Positions 34,469-41,632 of a stretch of DNA of 41,632 nucleotides are shown piece after piece. The notes under the pieces are model-generated. The model made no database searches. It saw only the letters and a program-made list of their open reading frames with translations, and had not been told where the DNA came from. Every line of letters begins with the position of its first letter. The first letter of the stretch is position 1. Location of the stretch: assembly GCF_000818195.1 (NCBI RefSeq), contig NZ_JTHL01000001.1, positions 9,251,204 through 9,292,835 on the forward strand. Reading direction: 5' to 3'. This stretch comes from Streptomyces sp. 150FB (GTDB lineage: Bacteria > Actinomycetota > Actinomycetes > Streptomycetales > Streptomycetaceae). The position numbers and the translations under genes are program-made.

Positions 34469-34499
34469 CGCGACGCCGCCCGGCACAGGCGGCGTCGCG
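34469..34499. terminator. terminator-like hairpin
   Basis: CGCGACGCCGCC (34469-34480) and its exact complement (34488-34499) form a 12-bp stem with a 7-base loop, in a gene-free region. The gene it once served is not evident. Confidence 0.5.
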
Positions 34500-34761
34500 T
34501 CGCGGGGGACACATGGCACGCCCTTGGTCGTGCGGGTGGGCGCCGGCGAGATCTCGCGTCGAGCTGTCACCGCTCGCTGTGGGAACCACACGCGCGGCAT
34601 CCCGTCGCAGTGAGGCCGCGGAGGCGAAGACACCTGTGGGTGGGGCAGGGCAGCCGGTATTCCACAGCAGGCTCCCACCGTCATCGCATCCCCGGATCGT
34701 CCGGCGGCGCGGGGGCCGATTCGGTCGGAAATCGGTGTCACCGCGACAGCGGCCATCGTGC

Positions 34762-34776
34762 CGTACACTCTGTACG
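34762..34776. promoter_or_regulatory. palindromic operator-like site
   Basis: CGTACACTCTGTACG is a perfect 6-bp inverted repeat with a 3-base spacer, of the kind bound by TetR-family repressors. It lies about 150 bases upstream of the decayed thioesterase; no regulator gene is nearby. Confidence 0.4.
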
Positions 34777-34922
34777 ACACGATGTATGGCAAGATTGTTG
34801 ACGCGCCGCAGGCCAGTGTTCCCAAGTGGGTGGGCGTGTGTGTAAGGCGCCCCACTCGGCGACCGCGTCCCCGATAGGTGAAGGTCGGTAATAGCTGCAA
34901 ACCGTGAAGAGAAGGATTTTTT

Positions 34923-35214
34923 ATGGCTGTTGAGCCACCACGCCGACCCCGTCGCCCCTGACGAATGCGGCGTGCCCCTCGCCGTTACCGTTCACTTCGA
35001 TGATCTTGACCCTTTCAGCATGTTGCACAACACCTGCTACGCGCTGTTGGTCGAACGGACCTGCGACGGCCCTGGTGTCACGACGGACACCCATGGCACA
35101 CGCACCGTCGTGGCCCGGGATCCCAGCACGATGCGCCCCGCCGAGATCTCGGATCGTGCGAGGTCGGCGTGGCGGCAGATCGAGCGGCCAAAGCTCGTGC
35201 CGGTCACTGCCTGA
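34923..35214 (+). pseudogene. decayed hotdog-fold thioesterase
   Basis: A good ribosome site (AGAAGG) precedes the ATG at 34923, but that frame stops after 12 codons. One frame over, homology runs from 34930: VTVHFDDLDPFSMLHNTCYA then LLVERT, which matches the N-terminal strand, catalytic Asp region and HN motif of 4-hydroxybenzoyl-CoA-type thioesterases (hotdog fold). After about 45 residues the match breaks and resumes with a short C-terminal-like end. The whole frame is about 95 residues, against 130-150 for the family, so a middle part is missing. A frameshift next to the start plus an internal deletion make it a pseudogene. Confidence 0.6.
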
Positions 35215-35385
35215 CCCGCACCCTCCGGCTTCACCTGAGCGGAACCGGTCCGGCAGAGGTCCGGCGTCGTCGCCCTCAGGCTGCGACTGGTGCCGGATGA
35301 CGCCACGGAGCGGGTCTCGTCCGTCGCGTTTCCGATACAGACACCCACTCATACCCACCCCACTCAATCGAGAAGGAAATACCGC

Positions 35386-36348
35386 GTGTCACTCCTATCA
35401 ACACCCTTCCACCCCAGGGCCACTGCTGCGGATGTCCTGGCCGGTGTGGACCTGACCGGACAGCGCATGATCGTTACGGGCGGCGCTTCCGGGCTGGGTA
35501 CGGAGACGGTCCGCGCTCTTGCCGGTGCCGGTGTCCGGGTCACGGTCGCCACGCGCGATCCAGGCCACGCGAAGGCTCTCACCGAGGAGTTCGCCGGCGT
35601 CGACGTCGCGGCGCTCGACCTCGCCGACCTGGCCTCGGTGCGTACGTTCTGTGACGGGTGGGAAGGTCCCGTGGACGCGATCGTCGCCAACGCGGGCGTT
35701 ATGGCCCTGCCCACACACCAGAAGAACCCGCAGGGCTGGGAGCTGCAGCTCGCGACTAACTACCTTGGCCACTTCGCCCTGGTCACCGGCCTGCGGCCGG
35801 CCCTCCAGGCTGCCGGGCAGGCGCGCGTGGTCATGGTCAGTTCCGGCGCTCACCTCATGGGCGGCTTCGATTTCGATGATCCCCAGTTCGTGCGACGCCC
35901 GTACGACCCCTTCGCGGCGTACGCACAGTCCAAGACCGCGGACGTGCTGCTGGCCGTCGGGATCAGCCACAGGTGGGCCGACGACGGGATACGTGCCAAC
36001 GCCTGCGCCCCCGGCTTCATTCACACCAACCTGTCACGCCACATCCCCATGGAGACCATGCAGGCCATGGGGGCCATGGATGCCGACGGGAATCTGATCA
36101 CGCACGACTACTTCAAGACACCGGGACAAGGGGCCGCCACCTCCGTGCTGCTGGCCGCATCGCCCCTGCTGGAGGGCGTGACCGGACGCTACTTCGAGGA
36201 CAACCAGGAGTCGGCAGTCGTGCCGGGAGGTCCTGGCGCCACGACGGGTGTGGCCGATTGGGCCGTGGACCCCGCGGCGGCGGATCGCCTCTGGGACTAC
36301 GCGCTTCCCCTCGTGAACGAAGCACTGCAGGGCGTGGGTTCGAGGTAA
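35386..36348 (+). CDS. short-chain dehydrogenase/reductase
   Basis: A 320-residue classical SDR of the longer retinol-dehydrogenase/WWOX-like kind. The cofactor motif is TGGASGLG (31-38), the structural motif is ANAGVM (101-106), and the catalytic residues are Ser152/Ser153, Tyr179 and Lys183 (YAQSK). A C-terminal extension of about 90 residues contains YFEDNQESAVV, often seen in actinomycete members. The start is the GTG at 35386 with GAGAAGGA upstream; the frame opens earlier at 35290 but without SDR features. It is a single gene following a decayed thioesterase. Substrate unknown; such enzymes reduce or oxidise small alcohols and ketones with NADP(H). Confidence 0.9.
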   Translation: MSLLSTPFHPRATAADVLAGVDLTGQRMIVTGGASGLGTETVRALAGAGVRVTVATRDPGHAKALTEEFAGVDVAALDLADLASVRTFCDGWEGPVDAIVANAGVMALPTHQKNPQGWELQLATNYLGHFALVTGLRPALQAAGQARVVMVSSGAHLMGGFDFDDPQFVRRPYDPFAAYAQSKTADVLLAVGISHRWADDGIRANACAPGFIHTNLSRHIPMETMQAMGAMDADGNLITHDYFKTPGQGAATSVLLAASPLLEGVTGRYFEDNQESAVVPGGPGATTGVADWAVDPAAADRLWDYALPLVNEALQGVGSR

Positions 36349-36737
36349 ATTCGCCACCTCCCAGGTCGGGCGGCGTTTGAGCCGCGCAAGGGCAGGACGG
36401 ACAGTCGTCCCTCCGCGGGACGTACGCGCGACCGCTCGGCGCGAGGACGGACGTGTCTCGCCAGGTGAGCGCGTGTTCGCGAAAGGCTCCGCACCTCGGG
36501 CGCCCCGCTTCTTCCCTGTCCGGCCGCCCTGGGTGTGAGCGCCCCCGCATCAGCCCACGCAGGAGCACAACGACACGGTGAGTCCCGGGCCACGCACGCG
36601 TGTGACGGTCGGGGGTCCCGGCAACTGTGCGGGAAGCAGCGGCAATTCAGTCCACCGCAAGGGGGCAGGTGAGCACCCAAGTCGGCGTGCTGTTTTCGCC
36701 GACGGCACACCTGCCCCTGCTGAATGATGGGATTCCC
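36349..36737. other. intergenic, nothing recognised
   Basis: No gene, repeat or clear promoter recognised in this stretch between the SDR and the SGNH hydrolase. Confidence 0.5.
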
Positions 36738-37874
36738 ATGTACTCCGTCTTGGAAACTGCTGTCGGCCACGTCGTCGGCGCCCTCGAGACGACAACCGAC
36801 GCGACCGGCGTCACGTTCCACCGCACACCTGCCACCGCGAGAGCGCGGATGGCCGACGACTACTTCGATCTCATGAGCGCTGTGCCGTCGGGCGTACGCC
36901 TTGAGGCACTCACCGACACGTCCGTGTTCGAGTTCGACGTCGAGCTCACACGTGATCTGCTTCCCGACACGACGTCCCCCGGGAGCACGTTCGACCTGGT
37001 GGTCGACGGGGTGCTCCAGGAACCGGTGCGCGCGACTGAGAACCTCGTCATCGTTGATCCCGTCACGCTTGAGACGCAGTTCCATCCCGCCGGGCCCACC
37101 ACTCTGCGCTTCGAACTCGGTGAGGGGGCCGCGGACCGCCGGGTCGAGATCTGGTTCCCCGCGTCCTCGATGCTCAAGCTGCTCGACGTGCGGATCGCCG
37201 CGGGGACGTCACTGCGACCGGCGCCGGTCGGTGCCCCGCTCTGGGTGCACCACGGCAGTTCGATCAGCCAGTGTTCGCAGGCCGACCGGCCCACGGAGAC
37301 GTGGCCGGCGATGGTCGCCCGCGAGACCGGCAGGTCCCTGCTGAACCTCGGAATCGGCGGACACTGCCAACTCGACCAGTTCATGGCCCGTACTGTTCGT
37401 GACCTGCCCGCGAGCGCGATCAGCCTCGAACTCGGCACGAACGTAGTCAACTTCGACACCATGCGCGAACGCACCTTCGCCTCGGCATTCCACGGTTTCC
37501 TCGACACCGTGCGTGACGGACATCCCAACACGCCCATCGCGATCGTGACGCCGGTCATCTGCCCGGTCGCCGAGCAGCAGCCCGGGCCAACGCTTTTCGA
37601 TGCCAATTATCAGATGCGTACCATCGAGCGCCCCGCAGAGCTCGCCGCTGGAGCGCTCAGTCTGACGCGTGTCCGCGAACTGCTTGTGCGAGAGGTCGAC
37701 ATCCGCATCAAGGAGGGCGACACCAATCTCAGTGTGATCGATGGACTCGCGCTCTTCGGAGCGGACGATGTCAAGGACATGACGGATGGCCTACACCCCA
37801 ACGCCGCCGGCTACCGGAGGATGGCCGGACGCTTCTTGGCCCTCGCCGGCGGGCTCGATGGTCCACTCGGCTGA
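36738..37874 (+). CDS. SGNH/GDSL hydrolase with N-terminal beta-domain
   Basis: A 378-residue SGNH hydrolase. The C-terminal catalytic half shows block I HHGSSISQ with nucleophile Ser175, block II GIGGHCQ, block III LGTNVVN with Asn235, and block V DGLHPNAAGY with Asp350 and His353. The first 160 residues form a separate beta-rich domain (VFEFDVELTRDLLP, STFDLVVDG), as in acetylxylan-type and related esterases with a jelly-roll front. No signal peptide is visible, so it is probably cytoplasmic. The ATG at 36738 is chosen because the conserved part begins there, though its ribosome site is poor; the GTG at 36670 is an alternative. Substrate unknown, perhaps an acyl or acetyl ester. Confidence 0.85.
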   Translation: MYSVLETAVGHVVGALETTTDATGVTFHRTPATARARMADDYFDLMSAVPSGVRLEALTDTSVFEFDVELTRDLLPDTTSPGSTFDLVVDGVLQEPVRATENLVIVDPVTLETQFHPAGPTTLRFELGEGAADRRVEIWFPASSMLKLLDVRIAAGTSLRPAPVGAPLWVHHGSSISQCSQADRPTETWPAMVARETGRSLLNLGIGGHCQLDQFMARTVRDLPASAISLELGTNVVNFDTMRERTFASAFHGFLDTVRDGHPNTPIAIVTPVICPVAEQQPGPTLFDANYQMRTIERPAELAAGALSLTRVRELLVREVDIRIKEGDTNLSVIDGLALFGADDVKDMTDGLHPNAAGYRRMAGRFLALAGGLDGPLG

Positions 37875-37951
37875 AGCAAGGGCGGGGCAGGACGCACCTC
37901 GCGAGGAACTCAGCGATCGCCCAGCCGGTCGGACAGTGCTGCACGCTCGGC

Positions 37952-38255
37952 GTGCGGACGGACGCGGCCGTGCTCGGGAACCTCGACCGCCTCCGCACGC
38001 GCGTCCGGCAGGTACGCGGTCACATCGGCGTCCTCTTCGCCAACGCCTTCATCGTGGAACCCGCTCGTTGGTGGCCTCACCGAGGCCGGGGTGACCGCCA
38101 CTTGAACATCAACATCAAGGGTCTCGTCGAGAAGGCCTTCCCGCTGATGCCGTGGCATCAGTGTCAACGCCGTCAGCCCCGGACGGCACTGAGAAGCCCG
38201 GTCTCGCGGGCCATGTCGAGCGGGATCGCCGCCTCGCCGTGGTGCTGCGGACATG
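37952..38255 (+). pseudogene. decayed short-chain dehydrogenase
   Basis: A rightward frame reads LDRLRTRVRQVRGHIGVLFA followed by NAFIVEPA, which matches the SDR stretch ending in the NAG motif (here NAF), then DRHLNINIKGLVEKAFPLM, matching the DxxxxVNxKG helix. In another frame, at 38154, comes GISVNAVSPG, the SDR segment after the active site, followed at once by a stop. The catalytic Ser-Tyr-Lys part is missing and at least one frameshift separates the pieces. The N-terminal cofactor motif is not readable. Confidence 0.6.
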
Positions 38256-38334
38256 TGTGCTCTGTTCCGCGAGAAGCCGTCATGCCGACACGCGTACAGC
38301 CCCCGACCCGCGTATCTCCTCCGGCGATCGCCGA

Positions 38335-38351
38335 ATACCCCCTGGGGGTAT
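38335..38351. promoter_or_regulatory. CsoR-like copper operator
   Basis: ATACCCCCTGGGGGTAT is a perfect palindrome around a single central base and agrees with the ATACCCC...GGGGTAT consensus bound by CsoR-family copper-sensing repressors. It lies 59 bases upstream of a His-rich membrane protein gene. Confidence 0.75.
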
Positions 38352-38410
38352 CAGGTTGGGATGGGGGAGGCGACGACCTTCCCGCGCGGGCATCAGGAGA
38401 GGACGGCACG

Positions 38411-38908
38411 ATGAATCACGTATCCGGCCACGGCCATGGCAATCACGACCACTCGGGACACACTGCAATGGGTGGCGCGCCCTGGCGGACGGCCGCGCGG
38501 GCCACGCTGCACTGCCTGACCGGCTGTGCGATCGGCGAGGTCCTGGGGATGGCCATCGGTACGGCGGCGGGCCTGAACAACGGTGCGACGGTTGTCCTCT
38601 CCGTCGCCCTGGCGTTCGTCTTCGGCTATGCGCTGACCATGCGCGGCGTACTACGGGCAGGGCTTTCGCGCCGTCAGGCGCTGAAGGTCGCTCTGGCCGC
38701 CGACACGCTCTCCGTCGCCGTCATGGAGATCATCGACAATACGGTCATGGTCGGCATCCCGGGTGCCATGAACGTCGGGCTGGTGGACGCCCTGTTCTGG
38801 AGTTCGCTCGCCGCTTCCCTGGTACTCGCCTTCTTGATCGCTACGCCGGTCAATCGGTGGATGATCGGCCGCGGCAAGGGTCACGCCGTCGTCCACGCGT
38901 ACCACTGA
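38411..38908 (+). CDS. DUF4396 membrane protein with His-rich N-terminus
   Basis: A 165-residue membrane protein with about four hydrophobic segments, resembling DUF4396. The first 20 residues are histidine-rich (HVSGHGHGNHDHSGH), a typical metal-binding tail. Helix-containing blocks include TGCAIGEVLGMAIGTAAGL, ATVVLSVALAFVFGYAL, MEIIDNTVMVGIPGAM and FWSSLAASLVLAFLIATPV. The ATG at 38411 has AGGAGAGGA upstream. A CsoR-like operator lies 59 bases before it, so copper-responsive expression is likely. A role in copper storage, delivery or detoxification is inferred from the tail and the operator; the family itself has no established function. Confidence 0.8.
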   Translation: MNHVSGHGHGNHDHSGHTAMGGAPWRTAARATLHCLTGCAIGEVLGMAIGTAAGLNNGATVVLSVALAFVFGYALTMRGVLRAGLSRRQALKVALAADTLSVAVMEIIDNTVMVGIPGAMNVGLVDALFWSSLAASLVLAFLIATPVNRWMIGRGKGHAVVHAYH

Positions 38909-39184
38909 ACCTCCCCGCTTCGCCCGGGCGCAGCGACCGCCACGTGGCGGAGTTACGAGCCACCGCCTGCGGCGCCCGCCGTCGTCTGGAAGGCCCCGCA
39001 ACCCCTGGCCGACGGCGCCGCCCAGGCGCTCGGCCGCTGGGCCAAGGCTCCGGCCGGTCCACGCAGCCCCGCTCAACGTGCCGCAAGCAGGCCGGAGATG
39101 GACGCCCCGTCCGTGGCGGCGGGCGAGAGCGCGCGGGTGGCGTGGCGACACGACAACCGGAACATGGTCTTTCGCCTTAAGGCC
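38909..39184. other. intergenic, no gene seen
   Basis: No recognisable gene between the DUF4396 protein and the dehydrogenase. A 10-base palindrome GCCTTAAGGC at 39174-39183 abuts the -35 of the next promoter and could be a control site. Confidence 0.4.
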
Positions 39185-39214
39185 TTTACAGGTCGAGTGG
39201 AGTGCTGATAGAAA
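39185..39214 (+). promoter_or_regulatory. promoter of the dehydrogenase gene
   Basis: TTTACA (39185-39190), an 18-base spacer and TAGAAA (39209-39214), about 70 bases upstream of the start codon; the palindrome GCCTTAAGGC touches its -35. Confidence 0.5.
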
Positions 39215-39283
39215 GTAAGCGTGAATTCGATTTTGGGCCTTACGAAACAGTGGCGTCATCGCCGTACAAGGAGCACGCACACC

Positions 39284-40288
39284 ATGAACAAGATCATCTT
39301 GACCGCCGTGGGCGGGAACACCGACGAAACCGTCGCCCTCGTGCAGGAACCCACTCCCACCCCCGGCGCGGACGAGGTGCTCGTCGCCGTCGAGGCCGCT
39401 CCGGTCAACAACGCGGACCTGCTCTTCGCGGCTGGATGGTTCGGCGTCTACCCGCAGGTGCCCAATGCCATGGGAGCCGAGGGCGTCGGACGCGTGATCG
39501 CCGTGGGGGCCGGCGTGAGCAGCTCCCTCGTGGGCGAGCGAGTCCTTGTCCTGCCGACCTTCGTGCAGGGGACCTGGGCCGACCAGGTCGTCGTGCCGGT
39601 CAGCACCGTCGTTCCCGTGACCGGGAAGGCCGACCCGCTGCAGCTCGCCATGCTCCCGGTCAACCCCGCGACGGCGTATTCACTGCTCCACGACTACGTC
39701 GACCTGCGCGCCGGCGATTGGGTCGGCATCGACATGGCCAACTCCGCGGTCGGACAGTACGTCATCGCCCTGGCCAAGAAGGCCGGCGTCAACGTACTCG
39801 CCGTGGTGCGCCGCGAGGAAACCGTCCCGCTGGTGCGCGAGCTCGGCGCCACACTGGTGGTTGTCGACGGAGAGGACCTCGGCGACCGTGTCGCCCAGGC
39901 CCTGGACGGAAAGCAACTGCGCCTCCTGCTCGAAGGCGTTGGCGGCACCGAACCGCTTGAACAACTGGCACGTTCCGTCGAAGCGGGCGGCACCGTGGTC
40001 GCGTTCTCCGCCGCCACCGGCCAGTCTCCGGCCCTCCCCCTCGCTGACCTGATCTACCGAGGGGTTAGCCTGCGCTCCTTCTTCATCCTCAACTGGATCC
40101 GCACCACGCCGCGGGCGGAACTGGAGCGCATCTACGCCGAGCTTGCCGAACTGGTCGAGCAGAACGTCATCAACGCCACTGTCGAAGCGACCTATCCTCT
40201 CGCGAAGCATCAGGAGGCACTCGCACACGCCGCACGGACAGGACGCACCGGCAAGATCCTCTTCGTCCCCGCCGGAACCACCCGGTGA
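39284..40288 (+). CDS. medium-chain dehydrogenase/reductase (quinone oxidoreductase-like)
   Basis: A 334-residue MDR-superfamily protein. The N-terminal GroES-like domain has VLVAVEAAPVNNADLLFAAG and AMGAEGVGRVIAVGAGV; the nucleotide-binding half begins RAGDWVGIDMANSAVGQYVI. The usual cysteine ligands for catalytic zinc are not present, so it is probably a zinc-free quinone or enoyl reductase using NADPH. The AxxxGxG-like motif is degenerate (ANSAVGQ, residues about 157-163), as in 2-enoyl thioester reductases. The ATG at 39284 has AAGGAG about 11 nt upstream; the frame opens at 39221 without family features. It is a single gene with its own promoter and terminator. Substrate unknown. Confidence 0.9.
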   Translation: MNKIILTAVGGNTDETVALVQEPTPTPGADEVLVAVEAAPVNNADLLFAAGWFGVYPQVPNAMGAEGVGRVIAVGAGVSSSLVGERVLVLPTFVQGTWADQVVVPVSTVVPVTGKADPLQLAMLPVNPATAYSLLHDYVDLRAGDWVGIDMANSAVGQYVIALAKKAGVNVLAVVRREETVPLVRELGATLVVVDGEDLGDRVAQALDGKQLRLLLEGVGGTEPLEQLARSVEAGGTVVAFSAATGQSPALPLADLIYRGVSLRSFFILNWIRTTPRAELERIYAELAELVEQNVINATVEATYPLAKHQEALAHAARTGRTGKILFVPAGTTR

Positions 40289-40295
40289 CCACGCC

Positions 40296-40343
40296 GGAAG
40301 CCGGGGCGGGGGGACACACACCGCCGTCCCCGCCCCAGCTTCC
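40296..40343 (+). terminator. terminator of the dehydrogenase gene
   Basis: A GC-rich hairpin starts 8 bases after the stop codon: GGAAGC then CGGGGCGGGG..GAC on the left arm pairs with GTCCCCGCCCC then GCTTCC on the right, with small bulges. Confidence 0.7.
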
Positions 40344-40752
40344 GGACAGGCTCTCCCCGGCTCCCTTTCCGGTACGCGCGCGGGGAGTTGCTCGCGGCCC
40401 AATCCGCCATCCGTGCCGCCCGGGTGTCAGGTTCCCAGCTCGGCGGGGAAGCGCTTCGGCGTCGCCAGCACCCCCCGCGCACTGTTGAAGTCCGCGTCGG
40501 GTGGACTGCGCAACCTCCCCCATGCGGCCGAGATGTCTACTTTCTTCTACTATGCGGATCTGGGACCTGGAACGTGTTCATGGAGCTCCTGGTCCCGACG
40601 CTGACCGCTGCCTGAGTCGTGGCGTCCCGTCATCCCGAGGGTGGGAACCGTGATTGGACCCGTGCGGACCGGTCGCCGACAGCGACGGGCGAGCGCTGTA
40701 CCCGACATCCTCACTGTTCGAGGGCGCGTTCGCAAAAGCGCCGTGGAGAGGA
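40344..40752. other. intergenic, nothing recognised
   Basis: No gene with family features. The lost N-terminal part of the following oxidoreductase would belong at its right end but cannot be read in any frame. Confidence 0.5.
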
Positions 40753-41632
40753 GTGGCGACAGTGGCGGTGGTGGTCGCCATCAACCGCGAGCGGTTCATG
40801 GACTCGGGCATGGTCCGGGTCATCGGGGAGGCCCGGTTCGTCGCGGAACGGACGGTGGAGGTCGCCCTGGAGGGCGGCGGGACCCGGGTCCTGCGCGGTG
40901 CGGACACGGTGATCAACACCGGGACCCGGCCCCGGATCCCGGACATCCCCGGGCTCGCCCAAGCCGGTGTGCTGGTGAGTGACACCCTGCTCGAACTCCG
41001 GCGCCTCCCGGATCGGTTGGTCGTGATCGGGGCCGGCCCGATCGGCCTGGAGTTCGCGGACATGTTCGCGGCCTTCGGCAGTGACGTCACGGTCGTGGCC
41101 ACGCGGCAGCAGTTGCTGCCGCGTGCGGAGCCGGAGTTCGCGGACGCGGTCCGCCGGTTGTTGTCCGACCATGGTGTCACGGTGTTGTTGGGCCATGAGG
41201 TGACACGGGTGACGCGCGAGGCTGACGGTGCGCTGGCCGTGTCGCTCGCGGACGGCAGCCTGGTGTATGGAGATGACGTGCTGGTCGCGGTCGGCCATAC
41301 CCCCGTGACCGAGGCGCTCGAACTGGACAGGGCCAAGGTGGTGCTGACCGGCGACGGTTTCATCGAGGTGGACGAGTACCCCGCTACGAGCGCCCCGCAT
41401 ACCTGGGCGGCAGGAGACGTGGCCGGCACCTCGCAGTTCACTCATGCGTCACTGGACGACTGGCGAGTACTGAAGACGAATCTTGCGGGCGGCCGACGTC
41501 CCACCCGGGACCGGTTGATCCCGCGCACAACGTTCTTGAGCTTCGACCTCGCGCATATTCCACGCGCCCGGACGATGGGGGAGACCTACGGAGTGTGGAA
41601 GGCCGTGATCGAGGCCGGCACCGGCCGGATCC
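40753..41632 (+). pseudogene. truncated pyridine nucleotide-disulfide oxidoreductase, runs off the window
   Basis: An open frame reads as the later part of a flavin-dependent, mercuric-reductase-like disulfide oxidoreductase. It has SGMVRVIGEARFV, ADTVINTGTRPRIPDIPGL, the NAD-binding motif VVIGAGPIGLEFADMF, the FAD-contact block APHTWAAGDVAG and QFTHASLDDWRVLKTNLAGG. The first 100 or so residues, which bind FAD and carry the redox-active CxxxxC, are absent. Near the right edge FLSFDLAH runs straight into PRARTMGETYGVWKAVI; the family normally has about 25 more residues between these (the dimer-interface start). N-terminal loss and an in-frame deletion point to a decaying gene. The frame is still open at the window end. 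Confidence 0.65.

Larger units (their letters stand above)
33766..34922. other. long gene-poor region with decayed DNA
   Basis: More than 1.1 kb without an intact gene. It contains a His-rich coding remnant on the minus strand, a terminator-like hairpin at 34469-34499 and a palindromic site at 34762-34776, each listed separately. Other open frames have no family features. Confidence 0.6.

Overview
The window reads as high-GC actinomycete DNA, most likely Streptomyces or a close relative. Supporting signs are frequent GTG starts, strong third-position G/C bias, GGAG-type ribosome sites, twin-arginine secreted enzymes, a DasR-type operator and sugar importers without their own ATPase. No rRNA, tRNA, CRISPR array or intact transposase was recognised. 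Family assignments come from reading motifs; no database search was run.

1-2.4 kb: a leftward MFS exporter, then two decayed short-chain dehydrogenase (SDR) genes facing each other (a rightward FabG remnant and a leftward SDR remnant). 2.4-11.5 kb: a leftward six-gene operon that looks like a compact, unassigned biosynthetic pathway. In transcription order it has an acyl-AMP ligase fused to an aldehyde-dehydrogenase-type reductase, a ThDP enzyme, a FabF-like ketosynthase, a stand-alone condensation protein with a worn adenylation/carrier tail, an alpha-oxoamine synthase (PLP) and an acyl carrier protein. Four of its five junctions are 4-nt overlaps or a 10-base gap. This is the best candidate for an undescribed system.

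11.9-19.7 kb: an RNA ligase/phosphodiesterase-like 2H protein (ThpR), a secreted GH84 N-acetylglucosaminidase under a DasR-type operator, a divergent secreted subtilase carrying an autotransporter-type passenger repeat, and a secreted CocE/S15-type hydrolase. Strong terminator hairpins separate these units.

19.8-33.8 kb: a pectin (rhamnogalacturonan I) utilisation locus. It holds two paralogous Tat-exported PL4-type lyases, a uronate dehydrogenase, an enolase-superfamily enzyme fitting galactarolactone cycloisomerase, a sugar-binding lipoprotein with two permeases, a DUF624 (YesL-like) membrane protein, a Gfo/Idh/MocA oxidoreductase and a DUF6807 (PmoA-like) protein. The inferred flow is: lyases cut RG-I outside the cell, the ABC system imports fragments, and uronate is oxidised to aldarate lactone and isomerised. 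A repeated ATCGTTTCAAC-like motif near several of these promoters may be the operator of a regulator encoded elsewhere.

33.8-41.6 kb: a gene-poor stretch with many decayed genes (a His-rich metal-protein remnant, a frameshifted hotdog thioesterase, an SDR remnant, a truncated flavin disulfide oxidoreductase). Among them are intact genes: an SDR, an SGNH hydrolase, a His-rich DUF4396 membrane protein under a CsoR-like copper operator, and a medium-chain dehydrogenase. This mix suggests a fast-evolving accessory part of the chromosome.
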